DNA of 64,000 nt from assembly GCF_000350225.1 (NCBI RefSeq), contig NW_005179277.1, forward strand, positions 1-64,000. The letters run 5' to 3'. The stretch's first letter is position 1, and each line of letters starts with the position of its first letter. Source of the stretch: Chondrus crispus (lineage: Eukaryota > Rhodophyta > Florideophyceae > Gigartinales > Gigartinaceae). Made by a program: the position numbers and the translations under genes. A model generated the notes under the pieces. That model had not been told where the DNA came from, searched no databases, and was given only the letters and a program-made list of their open reading frames with translations. This document shows positions 39,005 through 48,400 of this stretch, in pieces.

Positions 39005-42000
39005 ATGACAACTATTGACCGTTTGGGCCTTCTTGGAATTCGAAGCTATGGCACAGATGATGAAACATTCATCAAGTTCTACAAGCCCCTCACCATAATT
39101 CTCGGTCGCAACGGGAGCGGAAAGAGTACAATCATTGAAGCTGTAAAGATGGCTACCACTGGTGACCTCCCGCCAATGGTAGACAATGGCGCCGCATTTA
39201 TACACGATCCCCGAGTACACAATGAAACCGAGACTAAAGCAAAAATTCGTCTCTTATTTACCAACGTCCGTGGCGATCAGTACGTGGTTTCAAGGCATTT
39301 TCAACTCTCTCTAAAGAAAGGGCCTCGCAGCATTGGGTATAAAACAGAGTTCAAGACTATTGACCAAACCGTGAAGAGAATGGATGGCGGTGCAGCATCC
39401 TCCTTCCGATGCGCGGACCTGAACGCCTTACTACCAGAGATTATGCGCGTCACGAAGCCCGTACTCAACAATGTCATATTCGTTCACCAAGAAGATTCCT
39501 TATGGCCGCTAGGGAAGTCTCAAGAGCTGAAGTTGAAGTTTGATCAAATTTTCGCTGCCACTCGGTACACGAAAGCCCTTGATACTATCCGCAAGCTCAG
39601 AAGAGAGCAGGCTGCAGATCTGAAAACCGTCAAAGTAGAACTGCTGCACTACGAGGACAAAGTCAAAGCATTAGAGAAAGTGCGAGGTGAGGTCGATGAG
39701 ACTAGGGTGAAGCATGATGAACTCCAGCGAGGGGTTGACACTCTCGACAACACTATTGCAGGTTTGGCGACAGATAAACAAGCAGCGGAACTGACCGCTC
39801 AAGAGTACAATGAGTGTCGGTCGAAGCTAACAGAGTTAAACGTGGAGCGCGAGCTTGTGGAAAGGTACAAGTCCGAAAACCTTTCGAAGATGAGCATGCA
39901 TGTACCAGATATGAGTGATGAAGCTCTCAATTCTGAGATAGATGACTTGAAACGCTTACTGACAGGTGTCGAGGGCGAGCGAACAGAACGTTGGAACCGA
40001 ATTCAAAAGTTACGAAGCCATCTCGAAATGAAACGCGAGGAAGTCAAATCCAGACAGAGTCGGAAAGGCACACTCGAACAGGTTGCCAAGGAACAGTCCA
40101 ATCGAGTCTCGCGGTTGGAATCCATGAAAGAAGAGTTAGATTCCGCTGATTACTTCAGGATGACGAAGGTCTCCCACAAAGAACCTCTTTCCCTTCCTCC
40201 TCGAACTGCAAGGCTACAAGAGTGGACGGATGCGATCAGTAACCTACATAAAGAAGCTGAAGAACAATTCAGATTGACGTCAGAAGATTGCAACATGAAA
40301 CTCGACGCAGCTACTAACAATTTGAATAATGCTAAGTGGCGCGTTCGGGAGGGCCAGTCGACTTATGAGCGAAAAACTGAAGAGGTCCGGGTGAAGAAAG
40401 CAAGATTATTCGATGTTCGGCTCATTTTACGAGAGCTCAGTGATTCAAATACTTCCTTGAAAGAGGCGGAAGGTAGGCTTGGGGCTGCGAAAAATGCCTT
40501 GAATGAGAAGAAAAGGAACGCAGCCATACCGAGAATCGCTGCAGAAATTCACTTCAAAAAGAAAGAAGTCGTCACGTGCACAGAAGAGTTAGACGGCTTG
40601 CGGGAAGCCCGGCAAAGACTGCAGGACTATCAGAATGAGCACGCCAAATATGACATTTTCAGGGACTTGGAGAAAAGAAAGAAGACACGAATGGAGGGAG
40701 TCGTTGAAGATTTTACGGATCTGATTGCTTCTGCTGTCACTGAGCTATGCCTCGACAAAGAAGAAACGTCACTGCTCTTGAACGGAATGCTTCCGAGCAG
40801 TACCAATATAACGCTGGCTCATGCGGACCGTTTAAGAAATAGCATTTTGGAAGCTACTGACGACATGCTCTCGCGGAAGGATGCGTCTATTCGACAGGCA
40901 GAGCGATATCTCAGTATTGCGAATGCGAATCTGAAATCGGCCTCCCTCCGAAAGGCAGAGGCGACAGATCAGTTTGAGGGAATATCACAGCGGGTCAAAG
41001 ACATGTCAAGCAAACTTTCGGAAGCGTCAGCTTCTATCGGTGCACTTCCGAAGGCTGTCATCTCCGTGGAACCAGTCCTGAAAGTTCTTCGAGAAAGTCT
41101 TACCCTGTCTGGTTCAGCTCCATATGCACTTCGGAAGGAACATCTATCTGTTGTCCAGCAAGCGGTGGATGCGGCGGAGTTGGCTGTAGTTAAGGCGAAT
41201 CAGAAGACCTCCCAACTGGAAAGCGGAGCACTGTTAGCTGAGGATGAGTTAGAAACTTTTGAACAAGATCCGAAGCATCGGTGCCCAGCCTGTGGATTGG
41301 GATCGTCAAAGAAGGTGGACGACATGCGAAGAAATTTGAAGAGTCGCATCCAATATCTGAAAGACCCAGAAAGTTCTAAAGCTGCTGCGCGGGAGCTGAT
41401 AGAACTTGACCACTTGTCGCGTACTCTAAAGAGCACGCAGACAACGGGGTTAACGGCCGTGGCTAATTTGCTTACGTACGATGCAGCGGAAGCGAAGCTT
41501 TTGGAGTCGAACAACGCTTTGAAGGAGTGCGAGAAAAAGGCAAGAGAAGCGGAAGCCGCACTAGGCGACTTACAGGCAAGATTCGGCGTGGGGTCTGCCA
41601 TGGATCAAATTTGTTCAAAGCGTTTAGAGTTGAAGCAAGTATGCGTTGATTGGAAGCGTGCCGCCAATGATGTTGTGACCTTGAAGGCTGAGTTATCAGC
41701 TACCTCGAGCGATGCTCGATCGCTTTCTAAAATTGATGAGGACATTAAAGGCGGCGAGGACAGAATGAAGAATCTACTGGACGATATTGACAAGAATTCT
41801 CGGGCCTTGGAACGCGAAAGAGATAACCTCCACCGAATAGAAAATCGATTCCATGCTTGCGAGAAGCAATGTTTGAACCTGCACATCGCAGCAGAGGATC
41901 ACATGCGCCTCAAAAAGGAAAAGGAGGAGCTTTCAAAATTCATTCGTGAGACAGAGTTGGAGACGGAAACTCTTCAAGAGAGTCTGAATTCATTGCAGCT

Positions 42001-43189
42001 AGCATTAGGGCATGCCGAAGAAGAACAAGTCACAACTCGAGTAGAAAATGACTTGACTCTGAAAGAAGCTAACGCGGTTCTGTCCAAGAGAAATGTTGCG
42101 CTGCAAAGGTGGAATGATTGCGTGACCAGGGTCGAAGCATTCAATCGGTCAAGGAATGCCGATGATCTTAAAAACATCGTTGCCTCGCTTCAATCACTCG
42201 AGCATGAAATCGAGTGTCTCGAAAATGATCTGCAGGGGCACGAAAATGAACAAGACACAGCGTCTACATCGAAAGAGGATATAGAGTCCAAAATTCGAAA
42301 CCTCCGAGATAACCAAAGCTTTCGGATTGACGAGCGGAAAGTTCAAGTCATTAATCGAAGTGCGAAGCATATACAAGATGATATATCCTCATTAGAGCGG
42401 GCGTCAGGAGGTAATCCCAACGACAAAGTCAAGGAACTGACCGCTAGAATAAATTCGAGAAACGAAACAAGAGCCAATATTATCGGGCAGAGGCAAGCCA
42501 TCCTCAATCAATATAAGGTAAAGAAGAAAGAAATGACTCATGCAGAAGAGCAAGGAAGCAGAGGCAAGTTCGATGAAGCTCGGATCCGAAAACAGACGAT
42601 GGAACTCGCCTCAAGTGATTTGAACAAGTATCATCGCGCGCTGGACCAAGCTCTCATGGCGTTCCACACCTTGAAAATGAATTCTATAAATCGAACAATC
42701 AAGGAACTCTGGCAACAGACATATCGTGGGAATGACATCGAAGAAATCGAGATTGTTTCGGATCATGGAGCCCCTCGTTCAAACACCACAGGAGCTCCGA
42801 CGCGGACATTTAATTACCGAGTGCAAATGCGCCAAGGACAGGCCACTTTAGACATGAGAGGAAGATGTAGCGCGGGGCAGAAAGTGTTAGCATGTCTCGT
42901 TATCCGCTTGGCTCTTGCAGAGAGCTTTTGCACAGATTGCGGAATCTTGGCTTTGGATGAACCAACGACTAACCTTGACAGAGAAAATATTGAAAGCCTC
43001 GCCAAAGCGCTAAGAGCCATCATTGAGAGTCGGAGAAAGCAACGAAGTTTCCAACTAGTTCTGATCACACACGATGAAGAGTTTATAGATTTGATTGGAG
43101 CTCGAAACTTCTGCAATGAGTTCTTTATGATCTACAAGGACAAGCAGGGCATATCTCAAGCACGTGTTCAAGATTTACGAGAGATGTAA
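39005..43189 (+). CDS. RAD50: DNA repair ATPase RAD50
   Basis: One uninterrupted exon of 1,394 residues, close to the usual 1,300. The N-terminal ABC half has Walker A GRNGSGKST at 34-42 and a Q-loop region (FVHQEDSLWPLG). Long coiled coils flank a zinc hook CPAC at 760-763, through which two RAD50 molecules dimerise. The C-terminal half has the signature GRCSAGQKVLA (about 1286-1296), Walker B and D-loop LALDEPTTNLD (about 1315-1325) and the H-loop LITHDEE. All catalytic residues are present, so it should be functional. RAD50 with MRE11 and NBS1/XRS2 tethers and processes double-strand breaks in the nucleus. ATG context is cacgATGaca. An MRE11 fragment lies 28 kb away in the same window. Confidence 0.97.
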   Translation: MTTIDRLGLLGIRSYGTDDETFIKFYKPLTIILGRNGSGKSTIIEAVKMATTGDLPPMVDNGAAFIHDPRVHNETETKAKIRLLFTNVRGDQYVVSRHFQLSLKKGPRSIGYKTEFKTIDQTVKRMDGGAASSFRCADLNALLPEIMRVTKPVLNNVIFVHQEDSLWPLGKSQELKLKFDQIFAATRYTKALDTIRKLRREQAADLKTVKVELLHYEDKVKALEKVRGEVDETRVKHDELQRGVDTLDNTIAGLATDKQAAELTAQEYNECRSKLTELNVERELVERYKSENLSKMSMHVPDMSDEALNSEIDDLKRLLTGVEGERTERWNRIQKLRSHLEMKREEVKSRQSRKGTLEQVAKEQSNRVSRLESMKEELDSADYFRMTKVSHKEPLSLPPRTARLQEWTDAISNLHKEAEEQFRLTSEDCNMKLDAATNNLNNAKWRVREGQSTYERKTEEVRVKKARLFDVRLILRELSDSNTSLKEAEGRLGAAKNALNEKKRNAAIPRIAAEIHFKKKEVVTCTEELDGLREARQRLQDYQNEHAKYDIFRDLEKRKKTRMEGVVEDFTDLIASAVTELCLDKEETSLLLNGMLPSSTNITLAHADRLRNSILEATDDMLSRKDASIRQAERYLSIANANLKSASLRKAEATDQFEGISQRVKDMSSKLSEASASIGALPKAVISVEPVLKVLRESLTLSGSAPYALRKEHLSVVQQAVDAAELAVVKANQKTSQLESGALLAEDELETFEQDPKHRCPACGLGSSKKVDDMRRNLKSRIQYLKDPESSKAAARELIELDHLSRTLKSTQTTGLTAVANLLTYDAAEAKLLESNNALKECEKKAREAEAALGDLQARFGVGSAMDQICSKRLELKQVCVDWKRAANDVVTLKAELSATSSDARSLSKIDEDIKGGEDRMKNLLDDIDKNSRALERERDNLHRIENRFHACEKQCLNLHIAAEDHMRLKKEKEELSKFIRETELETETLQESLNSLQLALGHAEEEQVTTRVENDLTLKEANAVLSKRNVALQRWNDCVTRVEAFNRSRNADDLKNIVASLQSLEHEIECLENDLQGHENEQDTASTSKEDIESKIRNLRDNQSFRIDERKVQVINRSAKHIQDDISSLERASGGNPNDKVKELTARINSRNETRANIIGQRQAILNQYKVKKKEMTHAEEQGSRGKFDEARIRKQTMELASSDLNKYHRALDQALMAFHTLKMNSINRTIKELWQQTYRGNDIEEIEIVSDHGAPRSNTTGAPTRTFNYRVQMRQGQATLDMRGRCSAGQKVLACLVIRLALAESFCTDCGILALDEPTTNLDRENIESLAKALRAIIESRRKQRSFQLVLITHDEEFIDLIGARNFCNEFFMIYKDKQGISQARVQDLREM

Positions 43190-44570
43190 AACGAACATCT
43201 GACATCTCGACCGATGTCCATTTGGTTCGAGTTGAATGAACTTGACCTGCCCCTCTACTGCATAGCAGGTCGCTAGATGCAAACGATGGATGGGAAGAGA
43301 ATGTGTTGCTGATCCCATATCACAATAAATATCCTCTAGTGGCTATCGGACCATTGTTCTCGTATCGTATGGACATTTTTCGGCTTAATTTTTTCTTGAC
43401 TTGCACTTTCTCGACTAGAAAGAAAAAGACCCCCCCACCACAGTACTTGACTTGTACCTTGGGACCAGAAAAAAAGCTTTGTGAGAATGGCATGTTCTTC
43501 CTGGTCGTTTTTAGCTACGTCTGGAAAAGAAGCTTTCTTATACCACCTTAAAACCGGATGCAAAATAACTTTGAAACCAAAAACGCCAGTTTAAAAATGG
43601 GAACTACCCTTTGAAGGGTAGATACTCAATCTGATATGCCGCTCAAACGCCTGATACTGTATCCCGGCGTTCTACAAGGTGCACAGATCCAGAAAAACCG
43701 TTGAAAAGTACCCTTACGAAGGGTAATCTCATACGGGATCAGTTAGTTGTATGATATGAAAAGGAGCTACAGTACCCAAGAGTACAGTACGGGGTGGTAT
43801 CTATGCTACTGTACATGTGGCACATTCGCTGACCGGGAATCCCACTTCGTTTTCCATCAACTGTTGATGTCAACTGTCAACAGTTGACATCAAGACCGGT
43901 CGATCGGGCACTACTGTGATCAGGCGGATGTGGAACTCGTGCAAAACTCACACGCCCCCAGTTTTCGGTATGATGTGAGTTTGGCCAAACGCGTTGTCTG
44001 GAAAATTTTCGTTAAGAAAACATGAGCAAACACGCCGCCGAAACACGCGTTTTCGTAACTTTACGGACAACCTTTGTACATGCATTGGAACAACTCGTGA
44101 CCAGACATCTTCCCCTCAGCACACTCGTGAATTACAAAACTCGTTTTGTCATGAAGATGCCCGCGATTGATTTTCTGCAACATCCTTAACAAGGAAAGCG
44201 AAGGTGTGGGTAAAAAAAACTGTTGCATTCAAAGGTGTACTGAGCATGAAGACTTCCATTGCAACCGAGATTGCATCAAGGAATACCTTCATTGCGTAAC
44301 GTCAAACGCGACCATGCGTAATGTTCCATTGGTCTTTTCTGATGTGAACCCCAAAAATAGTAACACTCTTAATGAGCGGAGTAAAGTGCAAAAAGAGTAC
44401 ACTGCCTCTGAGCAACACTCGATATGCCCCTCCAATGGTGCTTGTCCATTGAGGCGACGGGAGAATCAATATCATGCGCTACTCTTGCCCTTTCCCATTT
44501 GAACGTTAATCATGACACAGTTTCTTCTCGTTCGTCTAGGAGTGATACCTTCTCGATGCTAAGGCTCTCG
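43190..44570. other. Non-coding region with several short palindromes
   Basis: No gene recognised. Two related dyads, TACCCTTTGAAGGGTA (about 43606) and TACCCTTACGAAGGGTA (about 43709), lie 100 bp apart. A palindrome with 13-bp arms TTGATGTCAACTG / CAGTTGACATCAA occupies 43864-43893, next to another ATCAACTGTTGAT dyad. ACAGTAC words are frequent around 43770-43815. Confidence 0.5.
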
Positions 44571-45806
44571 CTAACTTCCGGAGCTTGTTGCCTTAAAGAA
44601 CCCAACCCAAGTGTTTTCACGCACACCTGCGCACCAGTACTTTCCTTTGGCCTTTTCAGTGGTAAGATGCGTGCGATTAGTTCCAAGTCTGTTGGAGATA
44701 CATACGCTTTGCCAGTTTGTTCTGTAATGTACTGATTGTCCGCAAATGACCCCAAAATGGGCTAGATCTTCACATTGCACTACAGGTTCATCCCCCAAAT
44801 GCGTACCTCGTTCAGTACCAGTGAGAAAACAACCAATGTCTTTGCTCACAAGCCTTGAGCCCTTAGTCCGGGTGGCAAGCATGGCGTAGTCTCGCCTGTT
44901 CAGGCCGAAAAAGTTCGAGACTTGCGACTGTTTTGTTAGTATCATTTTCCCACGAACGGCGTTTCTAACCAGATTGGGCTCACTCGAAAATAGGCTGAAA
45001 ATTCCAGGCACCGTTAGCAGGAGCAGCGCGAGTATGAAAAAGGCAGATTCAAACCTCTCCATAAAGTTTGTGCGATCATCATAAACAGCAGTCAAAACTG
45101 TGGCCGCAACCGCTACAAGTAACAAAAGAAGGCATGCAAGGAGGCGGTGAGGTGCCGGCACGAGCAATCCCTCGGGAAGCACAATAACACACGTCGAAAT
45201 GGCCTCTAGTTCTAACAAGCGGTCGAAAAAGTCTCTGTCAAACGAGCCATTGACAACACCGCACCCTTTTTGATTTTCGAGAATGACAAAAGATTGTTTT
45301 GCGAACAAGGCCTTGAGAATTGGGAATGAGGAACGATCTCCATACTTTCTATAATCAATGCCGTTTTCCATCCATATGACGCCATCAGGTCCCGGCCCAA
45401 GCAAGCTTTCCAATGTGATATTATGCCTCAAACACAAGAGTCGCGCTTTCACTTCCAAAGCGGGGTTCTCGAAAAAAGAGATTTTCAGAAAAGCACGTGC
45501 ATCGAAGACCCCCTGATCTTGCCAGGGCATAATAACAGGACTATCACCGACTGAAGATCCATCTCGGGGCTCCCCATCACGAACTGCTGAACCGCGAGTT
45601 AGGTTGTAGGGGATGTGAATCGGTACTTTCCGAATCACGAAGGGTGAAGCTGCAGAATAGCGAATACAGGTAAAAGTGCCCAATGTGTTGTAATGAGAAG
45701 CGGCGTCTTGCTCAGGTTGCACAAGCCCAGCTGTTTCGTTGGTGCCATGAAAAATGGGCGGGGTGTCGGCTACGTCTGCCGAATCCTGCGTCCCAAATTG
45801 TTGCAT
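44571..45806 (-). CDS. Unknown protein with two transmembrane segments
   Basis: A 411-residue frame starting at ATG 45806. Two hydrophobic helices stand out, at about 222-241 (LLACLLLLLVAVAATVLTAV) and 254-272 (SAFFILALLLLTVPGIFSLF), separated by a short loop, as in a hairpin membrane anchor. The N-terminal about 220 residues look soluble (VIWMENGIDYRKYGDRSSFP). There is no signal peptide. I do not recognise the family; a membrane-anchored enzyme or adaptor with both ends on the same side is the simplest reading. The intact frame and real start support a gene. It is convergent with RAD50. Confidence 0.6.
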   Translation of the reverse strand: MQQFGTQDSADVADTPPIFHGTNETAGLVQPEQDAASHYNTLGTFTCIRYSAASPFVIRKVPIHIPYNLTRGSAVRDGEPRDGSSVGDSPVIMPWQDQGVFDARAFLKISFFENPALEVKARLLCLRHNITLESLLGPGPDGVIWMENGIDYRKYGDRSSFPILKALFAKQSFVILENQKGCGVVNGSFDRDFFDRLLELEAISTCVIVLPEGLLVPAPHRLLACLLLLLVAVAATVLTAVYDDRTNFMERFESAFFILALLLLTVPGIFSLFSSEPNLVRNAVRGKMILTKQSQVSNFFGLNRRDYAMLATRTKGSRLVSKDIGCFLTGTERGTHLGDEPVVQCEDLAHFGVICGQSVHYRTNWQSVCISNRLGTNRTHLTTEKAKGKYWCAGVRENTWVGFFKATSSGS

Positions 45807-46221
45807 TTACCCAGACTTACGGATAACCCAAAATGTGACGTTGAGGGAGACCCATTCGCGGTCAGAAGCTGATTAACATTTAGAACATTCCATAGTTGTG
45901 AACGTCAGGATGACCTCACACCGCGCGAAAGCCCTTGCCCAATTTTCCAACCACCAAAAAGTTTAGACCAAAGTACCCTTCCTAAGAGCAACCCCACCGC
46001 GCACATCTACAGTCACCATCAAAAATATAGGACCAGTTGGGGGCCAAGGTTCCACCAAAGGACGACGGGTCTTAGCTCTGTTGTAAATAAAGATGTAAGG
46101 TATATGATAAGGTACGCATTAAGTTAAACAAACGGCATACACCGGCATACATCGATGGTGTAAGTAAAGCGACGCTAAATTAAAACAAAGGACAGCTTAC
46201 AGTTATAACGCCATTTACAGT
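45807..46221. other. Non-coding stretch
   Basis: No gene seen. Short repeated words (ACGGCATACACCGGCATACATC near 46131, quoted in part) occur before the hairpin repeats. Confidence 0.3.
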
Positions 46222-46342
46222 AAATGTTTACTCCGTAAAATTCCTGAGTAAACATTTACTCGCAATCAGATTAAAATTTACCCGGTTTCGAGTTGATGGT
46301 TGCGAAAAATGTTTACTCCTTAACATTCCCGAGTAAACATTT
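46222..46342. repeat. Duplicated hairpin unit
   Basis: The hairpin AAATGTTTACTC ... GAGTAAACATTT occurs at 46222-46257 and again at 46307-46342, with perfect 12-bp stems and 12-nt loops. The sequences after each hairpin (CGCAATCAG and CGCAACCAG, then TTTAC) are also related, so an 85-bp unit was duplicated. The GTAAACATT core resembles a forkhead-type binding word, though that is coincidence until shown. The location just before LTR-like sequence suggests element U3 repeats. Confidence 0.65.
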
Positions 46343-46439
46343 ACCCGCAACCAGGTTAACCTTTACTGTGCCTTTAATGGCTTACGAGACATGTCATACA
46401 GTCATTATAATCTGAGTGACATGTGATTGTTTATTCGAC

Positions 46440-47700
46440 GATATGATATCGAGTATAGGTTTACTGTTCCTCGCTTTGCTTGACAGTTAACGTTTACTTA
46501 CGGATAAAAGCGCGCGAAGCCGGAATAATCCTCTCGTATTGCTGCGAACAGTTCGATTTTTAGGTTCCATATAAAAAGGGACCCGAAGTTTTTTACATCG
46601 AGCGCCCACCATCATTCTCACCGACGTCACCCTTTTGTTTTCTTGCGCGTTGGTTTTTTCGAATTCGTCACTCTTTTGTTTTCTTGCGCTTTGGTCTCTT
46701 TCAAACTTGACCGCTCGTTGTTTTCAAGAACGGGTGTGGTATGTGTCGCTCTGTGTTTCGTTTTCTAGACAGACAAATCGGGGATCTGACATTTCAACTG
46801 ATTTTTTAGCCTCGGAGTTGTGTCTGACCGACATGTGCAGACAGGAAAAATAGCGCGATCTGCGTCCGTCGAGGCCGAGAGGACAGAGTCGACCCCTCAC
46901 GGGGTCGATCGCCAGGTGAGAAATCTGACCTTGGCGGGGCTATAGCTACAGCGGGTGAGCCCGCTGGGACCTTCGGTACGCGTCAAGAAGGGGAGCCCTC
47001 GGCAGAAAAAGAAAGCCTCAGAGGCGTGGAGCCAACTCAAAGTGGCCCCACTTCTGCAACAAGTATTTCGGAGCGCATATAGTGCACGAAAGGCACAACC
47101 GCATCCTTACAAGCTGGGGGATTCAGTATGGTTGGACAAAGTTTTATTCAAAGATATTGTTGCTAGGGTTCAAAAATCGAGCAAGTTGGGAGCCAAACGT
47201 TTCGGGCCCTATACGATTCAGGAGCTTATTGGAAGGAATTCTCTCCGACTACAGCTTCCTACTAAGTCCCAGATTCATCCTATAGTTCACGTCGAACATA
47301 CCAGGCCGTATCGTACCCAGCCTTCAGATCTATAGGTTCAAGTCACGCCAAGGCCCGTTCCAGTTGTGTGCAAGGATTGCAGCGTCGAATATACGGTACA
47401 GGAAATACTATCACACAGGAAACGGGGAAGAAAATTTCAGTTTCTTACCCTCATGAAGGGCGCTCCTAGGCATGAGGCAGCGTGGCAACCCACTGAGGAT
47501 TTCATCGACACAAATGGAACCGTCACATCTGTATTTCTGGACTACATTCAGCATCATAACATTCTGATGCATTTGCATTGACGTGGTCGTCAATAGAGGA
47601 AGGTGACAATAGTGCAACAAGTATTTCGGAGAGCATTTCGTGGCAGATTATTAAGACAGGATTTCGTGGCAGATTATTACTTCTCTGTGTACCTGTTAGA
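46440..47700 (+). mobile_element. Ty3/gypsy chromovirus remnant
   Basis: A TATA-like CATATAAAAAGGGACC near 46570 and following leader look like LTR sequence, with a 28-bp direct repeat built on TTTTGTTTTCTTGCGC (46625 and 46667). The coding remnant (about 46955-47581) gives only the end of pol: the integrase C-terminal GPY/F-type segment (GAKRFGPYTIQELIGRNSLR, HPIVHVEHTRPYR) and a chromodomain (EYTVQEILSHRKRGRKFQFL). A 20-bp word TGCAACAAGTATTTCGGAG is found at both about 47056 and 47612. The element is a broken, internally deleted fossil. Confidence 0.7.
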
Positions 47701-47721
47701 CCAATAATGATAGGCCGGGTT

Positions 47722-48400
47722 TGTAGTATAACCCCCCCTGGGGCTTTTTAGATTAGATCAGCAACGGATCCAATACTGTAGAGCCTCGGGCTCTTCAGTA
47801 CTACCGCACGTGGCCACGTGTACCCCTCGGGTACAGGGCGCACGCGTGCACACGTGCACACGTGTACCGCGCGGGACGGAAGCGCGCGCATACACGTGTA
47901 CTGTCAGCCACGATGGCTGACCGTATTACAGTACGGTCCGATCCGTGCTACAGTAGACCGCTACAGTACTTCGGTACTGTAGTCTTATAGGTTGTTTTGT
48001 ATATTAAATATGGAGCGGACTGGCGACGGTGGAGGAGGATAGGCACAGACTTGTCACCCACCGACCGTCAACGTCCGACTTCGCGCTTATTCTAAGATAG
48101 CGCTCACTAACTACCTTAGAGCGGCACTGAGCGCGGGTTGAGGACGCGCGCGGTACGCCCACGAGTCGGCGCCGCCTCCGCCCGTCGGTACTGGATCGTT
48201 ACCCAGTACCGCGCCGGGGCGTCGAGGCGTCGAACCGCTCGCGCGTACCGGCGTCCTCCCCGTTCCCGCTCTACCACGCTACCCGGGCCCGCTGCCCGGT
48301 GCCGTTAGCTGGTGTCCCGCTTCACCCCCGTCTTCTCGTTCGGACGGGGTCCACGTCGAGCTGTGCATACACCCCTATCGCTGGGGGTGTTTATGCTACA
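47722..48400 (+). repeat. 5' LTR of the gypsy element
   Basis: Starts TGTAGTATA and ends GTTTATGCTACA, with TG...CA termini, 679 bp. The U3 part is full of ACAGTAC/GTACTGT words and CACGTGTACACGTG-like dyads. A hairpin ACACCCCTATCGCTGGGGGTGT near the end may mark the RNA 3' processing region. Confidence 0.85.
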
